Shown: positions 35,347 to 47,911 of the stretch, in pieces
Position numbering within the stretch: the stretch's first letter is position 1
Layout: every line of letters begins with the position of its first letter
NCBI GenBank assembly: GCA_037176885.1
Contig: JAWWNJ010000005.1
Span: 1,302,001-1,366,000 of the forward strand
DNA length: 64,000 nt
From: Favolaschia claudopus
Lineage: Eukaryota; Basidiomycota; Agaricomycetes; Agaricales; Mycenaceae
Reading direction: 5' to 3'
Made by a program: the position numbers and the translations under genes
Notes under the pieces: generated by a model
Seen by the model: the letters and a program-made list of their open reading frames with translations, nothing else
What the model was told of the DNA's origin: nothing
Database searches by the model: none

Positions 35347-36794
35347 GAGGAAGAAACAAGGAGGAAGCAATGTGTTTTACAGAACTTTATTTGTATTATC
35401 TTCTCCTCAAACTTCTTGCCTTCATGACGGCGGTAGTGAGTCGTGGTGCGCATATGAATTTCTCAACCTAAATTCAGCAATCAGCTTTTGCTCGTCGGCC
35501 TTATGCGCTGTGTTCTTCAAAAGCTTGCTGGCCTTGACAGAGTCGCCTGCCGCGGCGAGTGCGATTTTCTTCAGTGAGTGTGATCAGAAAAAAGTCGAAA
35601 TTACGACGTCTGTTGTGCAACGTACTCGAATCGCAGGCGAAAGCGAGTCGAGACTGCTCAGTTGAAGCGCGGGATGCGGCGGAGGTAAGGAGACCACAAC
35701 GGTACCGACGAAGGCCAATCATTTAATGGTATGTAATAGAAGTCTGCACGCTAGGCACGCACCTTTGGAGCGCCACTACTGGCAGCGCACATATGGTTTG
35801 AAATGATTCTTGATGGAATTTGAAAATACTGCAGGTTGAGGAATAGAAAATCGATGTCAAGTCTCTTCGCTGAGAAGTAAGCGCGAGGTGCTTAGGCTCG
35901 AACGAAAGAAATCAGGATGCCCCCCAAGAAATTGAACATATATATGAGACTTACCACTGCAGGACACAAGTCGCGTAGATCTGTACGGCGGAAACGTCAA
36001 GCGACCGAAATACTCACTCTTCTCGAGCACTGTCCATTCATAGTCGCGACGAAAACCGAAGTTTGGGGGTCTGGTCCCTGACCTCGGCGGGGAGCTATTC
36101 GACCGAGCAGTCCGTTTCGAGACTTGTGAGTACACATCTGCTATGAAAACTGAGTTCGACTTCAATTTGTATCCGTTTCTTGAAATTTTCAGCCACTGAG
36201 GGCCCAAGTTCAAGTTTGATATATTTCATTCGCTCGGGGGCGAGTTAAGCTTGTAAATTGGCAACGTTTTGGGCTTCTCGGTGAACAGAGTTCCTAACAG
36301 CACTTGAGACGACTTGTAACACTTTGAATTGCGTCGAAAGCTGGCAAGTTGCACTTATCGTTGACCTTCGTTGACTTATCGTTGTGACAGTGACCGTAAC
36401 TGAGCGCTTGACATCTTCATTTGACGTCAGCTTGTTTGCTGTTCATTTGGTGGCAGTGACCACCGCCTCTGAGCGACGCTTGCAACACCGAACCTTGATT
36501 GCTGTCGGGACTCTTCACGACTCTTCCTTCCCCACTACCACCACTACTTAGACTGCTGTGTCTCTCAAAAATCTTTGGCAACTTTGGACCCTGAGACGTG
36601 TGGACTGTGGACGACACCGAGCTTTATTCGAATAAGCAGAAGAATCCGACAAGGCTTTCGTTTCTCTTCTATCGAGCGGAATACGCTCTGAAGTGTGCTG
36701 CGCTAACCCCCCGCTGTCTTGTGAGTTTTGACTTCTAAATACGCCGGTGAATGTAACAAACATCAATCCGTCCATCCCAGAAAGTGCGCCCAGT
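35347..36794. other. Intergenic region
   Basis: About 1.4 kb upstream of the AKR1-type gene. A minus-strand frame at 35857-36213 and smaller ones elsewhere show no family signal. The plus-strand sequence near 36700-36750 is C/T-rich, as expected before transcription start. Nothing further was recognised. Confidence 0.4.
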
Positions 36795-39586
36795 ATGCAA
36801 CCCGCCCCGCCCACCTCCACTGCTGCTGTCTCCCAAGACAATGCCACAGCTGATCTCTCTTTCACACAAGCTTTAAACCAAACGACGCCGGAAGAAGATG
36901 TGTGTTATAACGAGCTACATCTTATTCGTTTCTGACGAACGAATAGACCAACATTTTCGTGGCCTCCCAACGAGGAGATGTTGCCACTATCCGCTCCCTC
37001 CTCGACTCAGGCCGAGCGCGCGCCACTGACCGTGACGCCCAAAACATCACTCCTCTGCACTGGGCCGCCATCAACGCCCAACTCCCCGCTTGCCGCCTCC
37101 TTCTCGACGCCGGCGCAGATGTCGACGCTCTCGGCGGTGACCTCGTCGCGACACCCATGCAATGGGCAGCCCGCGGCGGCTACCTCTACGTCATCCAGCT
37201 CCTCATCGCCCACGGCGCCGACCCCACCATCGCCGACTCGCAGGGCTACAATTCGCTTCATCTCGTCACGCACAGCAGCAGCATCATGCCTCTGCTGTAT
37301 CTTTTACACCAGCCCGTCAATGTCGACTCCCGGGACGCTCAGGGACACACAGCGCTCATGTGGGCGGCGTACCAGGGCGATGCGTTGAGCGTAGATTTGT
37401 TGCTGAGGCATGGGGCTTCGCCGACGGTGCAGGACGATGCGGGGCTGACGCCGCTGCATTGGGCGGTCGTGCGCGGGAATAGAGTTGCGATACGGCGGCT
37501 GATTGAGAAGGGTGCCGTTTTGAGTGCAAAAGACGCGGAGGGCCGTACCCCGCGGGATATGGCTGTCGAGCTCAAGTCGCTCGGTGCGTGGAAGCGTGCG
37601 CTTGAGGAAGGTGGCTGGGACGATGAAGGGAATAAACGGAGAGGGCCGATGAGTGAGAGGTGTGTTGCCATTCGTTTTCGTTTGCTCTTCTCACTTTTTT
37701 CCAAGAAACACCCGTTTCGCAATCTTCGTCCTTCCCACTCTCGTCTTTGGCGTTGTTTTCACGACGCTTGCTGGTCTCCCGTGGTACACGGGCATCCTCC
37801 TCGCCATCGCTGAATTTTTCGGGATGCACCATGTACGTGTTTCCTTCACTCATTTTCCCGCACTAATTCTTCGAACAGATCGTCACCCGTGTCCTTCTCA
37901 ACAAAACCTCTTACACAGACAGCGTGAACACAACGCCATACTTTGCGGGTATCATCGCCGGTAGCATGGTCTGGGTGTGTTATTCCTGGGTTACAAGGCT
38001 TGTTGGACGTGCGTTTGCCTCTCTTTTTCTGTGCCAATATATTGACTGGCACGCAGAAACACAATCTCATGCCCTAGCGCACTTGCTGTTTGCGCTCTGC
38101 GTCGGATTGTGCGCGTACAACTTCTTCCGTGCGGTGACGCTGGATGCGGGGACGTGTCCGAGACCGGGGAGTGACGCGGAGTTGAAGAGCGTGAGTTTTG
38201 TTTTGCTGGAGGAGGTTGATTTCCAGGCCGTTAATCACGTCGCTGGTTTCGCAGATAATCGAAGACTTGGCGTCTGAGGGAAGACTAAATGGGCAGACGT
38301 TTTGTATCCAGTGTATGGTGAGCACATGGTTTCATCTAAAGGCAGCCGCTGTGGCCGTGACAGCCTGGGCTCTTGTTTCGAGCGAACGGCGTTCTCGTCT
38401 TGGTTGTTTCCGTCGCTAACCGGGGTTCCACAGGCACGTAAACCGTTGCGGTCAAAGCATTGTCGGATTTGCGATAAATGTGTGGCAAGGAGCGACCAGT
38501 GCGTTATTTTTTCTCACTTGTCGATTCATAACAGAGGCTTATCGTAATTGCGTGCAGCCATTGCCCATGGGTATGGAACTGCGGTACGGATGATTTTGAG
38601 GCATGCCGCAGCACATTTGGCTCATTCTAGTATGCAGTGGGTGCCAACAACCACCGTCAATTCGTCATCTTCGTCTTGACGCTCGTATTCGGCATCATTT
38701 TCTTTGACTATCTAACATATGCTTGTGCGTAGGCTCTTTTCTCCGCACTTACCTTTATTCTGATCCGTTCGTGCTTACAGACTTCTCCGCTATCCCTATT
38801 CCCATCCCGCCAGAGGCATCCGAATCGACCGAGTCATCCTCCTGCCCCCTGCCGAGCTCGCTATGTGCTGTCACCGCACATGACCCATTCCTCGTTTCTG
38901 TGGCAGCTTGGGCAACGCTACAGCTGTCATGGACGTTTGTCTTGCTTGCCAGTCAATTGTGGCAGATCGCACGCCAGATGACGACGCTTGAGGTGTCTAA
39001 TCTTGGGCGGTACGGCTTCATGGTGTGTATCCTTCTTCCCTGTCCATTTCCTTGTGGCTGAACTGACGGACCTCTTTACCAGGGCGGACGTGGCGGCGCG
39101 TCCTTGCATGGACAAATGGGTCACCGGCACCAACATGCTACGACGCCTGGCGACGAGCTGGACCCTACCGCGTCAGGCGCGGCTGCGGGTGCGCATACGC
39201 ATACGAGCAGCGGCTTCTTGATGAACCTCCTCGGCTTCGACCGCTTCACGAAGGGTCGCGCCGCCTCGGGACTCGCGCGAGCCTCTAAAGCATCGAATCC
39301 ATTCGATTTGGGGCTGGTGCGGAATTGTCAGGACTTTTGGACGAAGGGGAAGGAGCTTGGGGTTGAGTATGAGCGGCTGTATGATGTGCCGATGGAGGGC
39401 TTTGAGGAGGCGAAGAAGAGGAGGGAGAGAGAGGAGGAGATGGAGGGTGAGGGTGGGGCGGGGGGTGTTGGGACGAGTACGAGGAAGGGGGGGAAGAAGG
39501 GGATTTTGGAGAGTTTGGCGATGTCGATGGGGATGGGGAGGGCGGGGAGTAGTCGGGGTGGGTATGAGCCTATTAGCCAGGTTTAG
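36795..39586 (+). CDS. AKR1: Palmitoyltransferase AKR1 type (ankyrin repeats plus DHHC domain)
   Basis: Eleven exons: 36795-36899, 36947-37659, 37706-37832, 37879-38008, 38057-38190, 38255-38317, 38434-38498, 38558-38583, 38638-38724, 38781-39022 and 39083-39586 (731 aa). Ankyrin repeats follow each other in exon 2 ([60 protein letters not shown]). Hydrophobic membrane segments follow ([48 protein letters not shown]), then the cysteine-rich domain [23 protein letters not shown] with the catalytic DHHC at 445-448, split by an intron. Another membrane pair and a Gly/acidic cytosolic tail follow. The family S-palmitoylates membrane-associated proteins, at the Golgi in yeast. The ATG at 36795 is used because the upstream in-frame start is only GTG. 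Confidence 0.93.
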
Positions 39587-40095
39587 GCTGCCTGGTTGCG
39601 GGGGCGTGGGTGGTGGTAGGATGATGCTGATGATTGAAAACGAATTTCACGGGCTACTCGTAACTTTATTTAATGACCTGCATGTTACAAGTGTTAACAC
39701 TAGTACTCTATTTAATGTATTGTTTCTCTGCACTGTACTTGACCTTGGGGTTTTGGACTGGCACGAGGAAACTCAGGTTGATGGCGCGCGATTCAGCGGT
39801 TTCATGATGCTTTCTTTGGATTCCTTAGGCAAAATCTCAAGTTCTTGGGCTCTCTTCTGGGCTGACCACATATATAGCAACTGCAAGGCCGATATTTTGC
39901 CTCCGAACATTATCGGGGATCATTCCAGGCAATAAAGCTTGAGAAAGTAGAGCCTTTAGATGCGATCACCGTCAATGACGAATATTTTGCGCGTCTTTGC
40001 GCGCTTTCATCTTAACTCGCACCTCACACCATTTATACGGCTCTTGTGAACAACTATATGCTTCTCCGGATCTCATAGCTCTAATTTTGTCCTCC
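39587..40095. other. Intergenic region
   Basis: About 500 nt between two plus-strand genes. No gene was seen; it holds the 3' UTR of AKR1 and the promoter of the membrane-protein gene. Confidence 0.4.
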
Positions 40096-41303
40096 ATGTC
40101 CTCGCCAACTCACCACTCAAGCCCTGAAAGACTGCGTCGAGGAGACAGCCACGGAAGTGTTGGCAGCGCTTTAAATCGGGTTCCTGAAGACGAGGAGCCC
40201 TCTGTACACGCTGATTGGGAGTTGGAGGAGGAGTTATTGTTGGAAGAGCAGGGGTTCTATCAAGGTGGGCTTTCGCTGTCTTTCTGGTTTCCGACGCAGA
40301 ATTAAACCAGTGAAGCATAGGCTCGTACAACCGCCTCGTCGCGCTATACACGTTAGCACCGGTAACTGCTGTGGTTACCTTTGTGCTGCTTGCTGCTCTT
40401 CCGAATATTGCATTCAAGTCCGAAAAACCTCATGTCCCGACGTATCCATACCCCGCAATTCTCCCTTTCCCTTTACTCGAAATCCTAGCTTCAATAGCCC
40501 TGTTTTCTCTCGCACACCTACTCCGGAATCCAATCTATGCGCTGTCCGCGGCTCTACTGCCGTTTCCGCTTCCAGCCACTCTACTGTCGACGACTGTGCA
40601 CACGTTGCTTTCGACCGCAGCGCGTCTCTTTACGCTCTCTATTCTTCTCGTTCAGCGGTATGCGCTGCATCCACATGCGACGTGGAAAGACCCCGCTTTC
40701 CGGCGCGTTTGGTGGGCTGCTCTTGGCTGGGCTGCTGCTGAGGCGGTGGTCAGTGTGCACCAGGGGTATATGGGACTAGCGCTGTATCGCGAGGTTCTCG
40801 TGCCCATACCTTCGTCTTCTTCGACGGCGGCGTCTCCGAGAAGTGAGACGGAGCGTACGCCGCTTCTTCCTCAGCATCAGCCAGCGGCCGATCTCGACAC
40901 TGAGGTCGAGCAAGACCTGGAGCAGCTGATTGCGCTCAAGGCGCGGGAGGAGTTGGAGGATGTCTTTGGGTTGCCGCTGGTGGTTCGTATTCTCTTTGAC
41001 AGTTCAGGAGCACGGCTGATTATTGGTTTGCAGTATATTCCGGCGTTTATCCCGTGCCTGCAGCGCTTCAATTCGCTGCTGCTGTCCGTCGGTTTGTTCC
41101 TTCTGCTTAGCGCGTCGCAAATCGGTGCCAATCTGCGGTGGAGTCTTATTGGCATTGCAACAGCGACTCATCTCGTGCTTGCTATCTTACACGCCCCAAT
41201 TGTGTTGCCGCGGATCGGTGTTCACGGCGCAGCGTATGTGGGGTCTGTGGTCTCACTCGGTGCCTTTTTCGCCGGGCTGGGCGTTTGGGATGGTGTTTCC
41301 TAA
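40096..41303 (+). CDS. Multi-pass membrane protein of unknown function
   Basis: Two exons, 40096-40264 and 40321-41303 (383 aa). The N-terminus is acidic and Ser-rich (EDEEPSVHADWELEEELLLEEQ). It is followed by at least six hydrophobic stretches: TLAPVTAVVTFVLLAALP, ILPFPLLEILASIALFSLAHL, LSAALLPFPLPATLLSTT, VWWAALGWAAAEAVVSV, SLLLSVGLFLLLSAS and LIGIATATHLVLAILHAP. A long cytosolic-type loop (residues about 230-300) with acidic and Glu-rich helix sits before the last helices. I do not recognise a family. The frame through 40985-41010 is kept open although a weak donor occurs there. It is convergent with the methyltransferase gene, with only about 117 nt between stops. Confidence 0.75.
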
Positions 41304-41420
41304 GAGCTGGATGCCGATACCCAATTTTCTATACCTGGATTCACTTGCAAATGTATCATTACTTATTTCAAATATCACACGTTTTTGCATAGGGCATACA
41401 CCATATTCACTTCGACTAGT

Positions 41421-42715
41421 TTACACAGGAGCAGAGTCTATCTTACGGGCATGGACGGTGCGGAATACAGAGAGCAGACCTGCGACGTCGCGGACCTCTT
41501 GCTTGACACGGTCGTATGCGTCGTCGAGCTCCGCCACGGAGACCACTCCACTCTCTGCAATCATCGGGCGGACGCTGTCCATGTAGCGGAGGAACGCAGC
41601 ACGAAATGCGCGTCCGAGGCGCCTCATTCCGGGCTCGGGATGCCAGGAGCCAAGAGGCATGTAGTATTCCCTCGGGGTGATTTCTTCGAAAGCGCCGCTT
41701 TGCGCAAGGAGAGGCCCGACCTCAGGGGCGATTGGCTGGAGGCCTCGGGCGGCGAGCGCGGCGTGCAGGTGGCTGAAGAATGTTATGAGGGCTGGGGTGT
41801 CGGTTTCTGGGTTACGGCCGTAGGAGGGGTCGAAGGTCGGGTGGCGGCCCCATTCGCCGGACAGGAAGAGGCCGCCTGGGCGGAGGAGGCGGAGGACTTC
41901 TGCGATGAGGTTAGGGTAGGAAGTCACCTGTGTGGCGTTGGGGACACATGAGATGTGAAGTGAATTGATAACGTACCGCCATTGTAACGGAACGCGCGTG
42001 GATGAAGTCAAAGGTCCCCGCCGTCCACACCGTTGGTGTATTGACGTCGTGCATGGAGAACTGCACGTTTGGGCGCGGGTACCTTGTAGCTATAGGGACT
42101 GACGGGGAATCAGAGACGGACGGAAGTGAACCAGATATTCCGAAGCGCGTCTCACCGATGTCCAGCGCACGGAAAGCTACGTGGGGAAAGCCTTGGGCCA
42201 CGTCCATGGTCCTATAAAATGATACAGTGTGAAGCAATTCCAAGCAAGCATGATTGCGGCGATGGATTGACACATACCATTTGCCCGTCCCCGTGCAGAG
42301 ATCCAAAGCGTACTTCTGTCTGTCGGGATCTTCAGCTAGAGCCTGGGCGGCCGGACAAGTCTCGGGATAGTAGCCACCCATCAACTCGAACAGTGCCCTG
42401 TGTTGGACATTCATCCTCTACAATGATTGATGAGCGAATATAGACAACACGGCGTCCGGGACATACTTCTTGCTCGGGTGTATCCACAGGAAGCGGATAC
42501 GGTGAGCGACCATGAGAATGGAAGAGGCGACCATCTCTTTCTGAGAAATAGGTCGGGAAGTCGTCTGAGGTCAGTTCCTCGAAATCGGAGTCCTCAGCTT
42601 CGGCTCCAGGGAAAGCACTTTCGTGCTCTGCCCCTTCGCCATTAGCCTCTTCTCCTGGTTCAGAGTCAGAGTCCGCGTCCTGGGAGCCTCCATTTTGGGG
42701 CGTTGGGATTGGCAT
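41421..42715 (-). CDS. SAM-dependent methyltransferase
   Basis: Four exons on the minus strand: 42715-42467, 42417-42278, 42211-41977 and 41927-41421 (376 aa), all in phase. The first 50 residues are acidic and disordered. Then come FSERDGRLFHSHG and PYPLPVDTPEQERMNVQH, which precede the Rossmann core in many fungal methyltransferases of this type. Motif I is ALDLCTGTGKW, with the Lys-Trp end completed across an intron. Motif II is FRALDIGE, the post-II segment is TFDFIHARSV, and LLRPGGLFLSGEW is the motif III region. The pattern resembles LaeA/TAM-like fungal methyltransferases. The substrate is unknown. The ATG at 42715 follows an in-frame TTG that was not used. Confidence 0.85.
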
Positions 42716-43404
42716 TGTGGAATGGTAGAAGTCAAGCAAAGAGATTCAAATCACTGGTGGTGGTGGCAGAAAAGTTATTAGCGATCATTCAGTGACGAGA
42801 CTTGCTTTTAACCGCGGAGAGACCGATTCGCCCGGGGTCCCTACAGACCAATCCTTGCCAAACGTTTGTTTTTTGTGATAGACCACTGGCAGATAAGTAG
42901 CGATCGAAGGAATCTTTGGAAGTCATTGAATGCGAAAGGGAGGCCAAAAAGGTATATAGAACGATCATCGATTCCGGTAAACAGGCTCCTGATCACCCCA
43001 GAATGCTAGCCAGATTTCTGTATGATGGTATTTCGACCGGCGTTGATACTGGGCGTCAAAATGGAATGTCGAATGCGCAAATTTCCGAGAGTGCGATGAC
43101 TCGGTGTGAGTCGACTGGGCTTCCTTACGGAAGGAACCGACGGCGATGATCGATTAGTCCTTTGAGGCGAGCGGTGGGTGCAATGGCCAAGCGATGCGGC
43201 TTACTTCCCGGGTAAAAAGCTAGGCGGCGGGAGTTGTGGGTCCGTTCTGCACCCGATTCGGGTGAGTCGCTCGCGATGACTCAGATGCGGGACAATGACA
43301 GGCGGTGACTTCGCGTGACGTCACGTCACATTCCAGTTTGGCTCTTCCCATCACCTCGCCCTCTGTCGCCATAAGTCGCTGGCAGAGGAGCATACACCTC
43401 CAAC
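42716..43404. promoter_or_regulatory. Divergent promoter between methyltransferase and DNA polymerase X genes
   Basis: About 690 nt. On the polymerase side a TGACTCA site (Gcn4/AP-1 core) lies at 43277-43283 and a perfect palindromic TGACGTCA (CRE core) at 43316-43323, followed by another ACGTCA. The polymerase start codon is at 43405, so these sites are 80-130 nt upstream. No gene was seen in between. Confidence 0.55.
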
Positions 43405-46400
43405 ATGGCAGGGAAGATGCTCGATATAGATATCGACGCGTTCTTTAAGGCTCAGGATCAGCGTATGAGGGAGCCTGAAGATGATATGGACGAATTTCTT
43501 CACCGCAGAAAACAGGGGCACAGGTATGTGACTATATCGACTTGATTGCCCCCGAGCTTGATACACTTTGAAATATAGATACGATAATTTTTATCATGTG
43601 CCCCTCAAATTTCTGGAAGAAAACACACCTTCGAGTTCCATCCCACCACCGGAGGCTTCAGAGGCTCCCACCGAAATGCCACCGCTCTCAAGGTAGTATT
43701 TGGTTCGGTTAGAAGATATGCCACTGATCCCCAAGCTAGAGAAACACCTAAAGCATCCTTTTCCGGACTGTTTGCGCCGTCTGACAATAGCGAGAAGCAG
43801 CGCGTGCCTTCGGATGACGATGATGAACCAATGTGAGCTTTCATTCCGGTTCTTTTTTCACATATAGCTCAGACTCTTCAGGCGTTCTGCGTCTCCGGTG
43901 CCCACTCGCACATCTCCGCGCAGACACGCCTCGTCCTCACTTCGTACTCCGCTCCCATATTCGATTCCGGACACTTCCCATGGCAAATTGAAACGCAAGG
44001 AGTCTCCTACCAAGCCAGATAAGCCACCCCGAAAACAAGTCGTCATTGATCCCAGTTTGGTGTTATCTTCACCGATCGAGAATTCTTCGTTAGTGTTTGA
44101 ACATTTTCCGCGACCGTTGTTGATTTTTTCATTTTATTTTTGATAGCGAGCTATCCACAGCCAAGGAACCGATTACGAAGAAGCCTGTGCCTGTTGCAAT
44201 TCGACCGCCGCCGCCGCCTCGCATTGCCCAGGCTGTTCAGAACAATCGCAAGCGCAAGGCATCGCCTACTAAACCAGAACAACCCTCTCAGAAGAAAGTT
44301 GTAGTCGATGCAAGTTTGGACCCAATCGAAATATCTCCGTCAGCGTTTGTTTTAGCTTTCGTTCCAGACCGTTGTTAATTTTCTCTCTTTCTAAACAGAG
44401 CGCCTGTATCGAGAAAACCGCAGTCCAAGAAGTCCAAGGCTACGAATAGACCTTTTGTGAAGATTCCGCCACCCCCAGTCCCGGATGTCATCGATCTCTC
44501 TGTGCAATCGCCTATCGAGGAACCCGATTTTTCCGTCGTGGTTTCTCGTTTCGAGCCAGCAGTGACCTCCACACAGCGAGCCCCGCCGGCAGCAGAGATA
44601 TCCATGGATTTTGCAGACGTCCAGGCGCGCATGGAACGGCAACGTCAGAGGAAGAAGACCAAGGAAGGTTCGAAAACTAGTACCAAAGGTGGCAAACACG
44701 GCCAGAAAAATCCCACCCTCGGAGATGATTCGTCTATCATTTCGTCCTCGCCCCGGCCATCGTCTCCTGAACCCAAGCGTAAAGCTGCTGCACCCACCAA
44801 GCCGACCACGACGAAGTCCACCACGAAGCCGATTGCGAAGCCTAAGCCTGTAGCTATTCCTAAGCCACCACCGAAAAAGCAGTTCGCTCAAAACAAAAAC
44901 AAGAAGCCGTCTAAACTTGCCCCCAAAGACTGGTGTCAAATGCTCCTCGACCTTAAAGTAACGAATCCAGAGGAGTTCAAGGTCAGAAAAAATCTTTATC
45001 TTGAAGGCATGTCACTGTTTTACTACGGTGCGGAAATGACCTGGGCCGGCGAGGCGACCCAGAAGCGTACACAATTCGTGAGTCCATTCTCCGTGCGAAT
45101 TTTCTCATTCTTAATTCAATGGCGCTGCGTAGATTATCGAGTACGGTGGCAAGCTCTGCCCCGAATTCGACCCCTCGGTGGTTACGCATATCATCGTATC
45201 CGAATCCGCTCAGTTAACGAGCAAATTTCTTGCTACACTGGGGGTGACCAGATTGAAGCAAATTCCGGATCACATTCCGATTGTTAGGTGGCAGTGGATT
45301 GCGGATGGAGCGAAAAGAGAGTTGTGGGAAAATGCTGCGTTTCCTGAACGGATGCCACCTAATCGATTCCTGGCCAATAAGAAAATTAAGACTGGGGCTG
45401 GAGGATCGAACGCCGTGGCTGGCCCCAGTCGTATCTCGTAAGTGGTTGACATTCGTTTATTGCTTATACTTGTTTCTCAGTTGTTTTTACGCAGAGCATT
45501 CGGTGATAAAAAGCGGCGAGAGCGATCCATTCACGACTCGGAGGATGAAGATGAAGATGAGCCCGATACCAAGCCTGCCCAAGCTGGTCCCCTCCTCTCT
45601 CCGCCGTCGTCGCCACAGCCGCAAGCCTCCTCTCCCCACATCAAAACTGAACCTTCCGACGATCCATTGGCGGAGTTTTATGCTATGGCCAGAGCCGACA
45701 GAGATAGAGCTGTAGGCTTGCTTTCATTCCATTATTTTCTTTCTGACTCAACGTTGGTTTAGTTTGGCCGACATGGCGAGGTCGAAGATCCCGATGAGAC
45801 CGACCTTGAAGAGGCGGATTCGGATTCGGATAATGAAGGCCCGGCCGGCCCTCCGGCTAAGCGGGTAAGTTTGTGGCTTTTTTTCCATTTTTCTTCTTCT
45901 TGCATATGGGATCTGATTTCCGATAGGGTTGGCTTGTCGATAGTAAGGACAATCAACGAACTGACGGGCCCAACGAGTTTATTGCGAAAAAGGTATGCAT
46001 CGCAAGTTTGTCTGATTCGTACGAACAATCTCCTTATTGCGATTCTCAGTTGAAGGAGCTCAGCGATTTGCATGCAGCAAAGCTCGGACAGGACGATCAT
46101 TGGAGGGTGTATAGTTATCGGAAGGGTATGTTCAGAATCATTTCTCTATTTTCCGTTTAACTTTTTCTAAATTTTGAATGGCCAGCCATCCCTAATATAC
46201 GAAGGTATCCTAAGCGCATCAAATCCTATGAGGAGGCTATGAAGATTACGGGTGTCGGCGAGAAGACTGCGCTCAAGGTGATTTCTTCTTCATGTCGCTC
46301 GTCATTGATGCGTGTGCTCACGAGGAGCGGTTCTAGATCATGGAAATTATCAACACTGGAGATCTGCGCCGGATCGGGTATGAAAACACTGCGGATCTCC

Positions 46401-47489
46401 AAATCCGGCAGATCTTCCAAGGCGTTTATGGAGTTGGTGCGTTAGCTTATTCTATGATCCAGTGACTGTCGGAGAGTTCAAACTGTTCACAGGTCAGAAG
46501 ACTGCCTACAAGTGGTATGCGGCTGGTTGTCGCTCGCTCAAGGACGTTAAGGCTGGGGTTGGTGGTGTTACTTTGACTCCTGCTCAGGCGATTGGTATCG
46601 AATTCTACGATGGTGCGGTGTGTTTCATGCCGATAATAACTTCCCCTCAATTCGATTACAGATATAAATGATCGTATGCCTCGAGAGGAAGCACAAGCGC
46701 TCTTTGATATTATAAAGCCCATCGGTAATTTTATCTTATTTTTGCGGGCCAAGAGTTGGATATTGAGGATGCTTTTCCAGCGCTTGAGATTGACCCCAAA
46801 CTTGAAGTTCATATAATGGGTAGTTTTCGACGGTGCGTATCAAATTATCTTTTTTGTTGTGGCCGTACTGATTTGGAACTTCAATTTTATAGTGGCAAGA
46901 AGGATTGCGGAGACATCGACATCATGATCACTCGCTGCCCAAGCGATGGTCGAACGCACGCTGGAATTCTTCATCACCTCTTGAAAGCGCTCCACGAGAG
47001 AAAGATCATCACAGAGGATCTTGCGCTTCCTGAGGATCCGTTCGACAGCGAGGCTATCTACCGTGGGCTCTGCCACCTTCCGACCCCTGGCTCTAGGCGA
47101 CGTCGTATCGATTTCTTGACGATTCCTTGGAAATCTCGAGGCGCGGCCCTGCTTTATTATACAGGGGATGATATTGTATGTTGGTGTTGTTCAACTCTTG
47201 ATAGCTGCTGACGTCTTTTGTAGTTTAATCGCGCGATGAGATATAAGGCAAACCATATGGGGTATTCGCTGAATCAGAAAGGATTATTTGCAGGGGTTGT
47301 GCGTGACCCGAGAAATCGGATGATTAAGTTGAACACGGGTGCGTCTTGTTTTTCTTCTTCTTTTCTTTCTCGCATTTCGTTCTGATCTCGAAATTTGTAG
47401 GAAACATCGTGGCATCTGAAACCGAAGAGGAGATATTCCACTTGCTCGGTGTGCCGTTCCAGAAGCCCCACGAGCGGGTCCGGGCATGA
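43405..47489 (+). CDS. DNA polymerase X family (Pol lambda/Pol4-like) with BRCT domain
   Basis: Nineteen exons: 43405-43523, 43579-43692, 43740-43832, 43882-44088, 44147-44344, 44399-45077, 45133-45437, 45495-45711, 45763-45864, 45927-45992, 46050-46125, 46186-46277, 46337-46436, 46493-46612, 46662-46724, 46781-46832, 46893-47175, 47224-47338 and 47401-47489 (1029 aa). The first 440 residues are disordered and basic. A BRCT-like domain follows (LEGMSLFYYG ... LCPEFDPSVVTHIIVS ... VRWQWIADG). Then come an acidic linker, two helix-hairpin-helix motifs (GVGEKTALK and YGVGQKTAYKWY), the palm (IMGSFRRGKKDCGDIDIMIT) with catalytic Asp875 and Asp877, and the third Asp in RRIDFL near 941. The end is LLGVPFQKPHERV. 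Family role: gap filling in base excision repair and non-homologous end joining in the nucleus. The N-terminus is longer than usual. Confidence 0.93.
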
Positions 47490-47911
47490 ATTCGAGTTGT
47501 ATCGATTAGAAGAATTGAGGTTTGGCCGGTTTAAATTGTATCGGTGATGTTCGTGTATGCGGCAGTTGCTGTATTCTCTATTTTGTACGAGCATGGCGAA
47601 ATTGTAGCGTATAGTGTATTCGTGTTCTCAGCCTCGAGTCCTAGTCTTGTCCTAGTCTTTACCAGGAGTTGAATCATTCTGTGTTGAGATTTGATCAGAT
47701 TTTCTTGATTACTCAGTACTCAGCACATTCCCAGTATAAGCTCTCCCTGTTCCTTGTACGTCTTTGTGAAACTGAACTTCGGCCACATCGAAAAGCAACT
47801 GGTCGTGTGCCCGGCTCGTTCGGGACGAAAATTACGTCATCTTTGTGTACGTGTTACAGCTAGCGTCACACTCTTGCCTCTGACTTTTTCCTCGTGTTTT
47901 TCGCGACGACC
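47490..47911. other. Intergenic region
   Basis: About 420 nt between two plus-strand genes. It holds the polymerase 3' UTR and the CHO2 promoter. No clear TATA box and no gene was seen. Confidence 0.4.
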
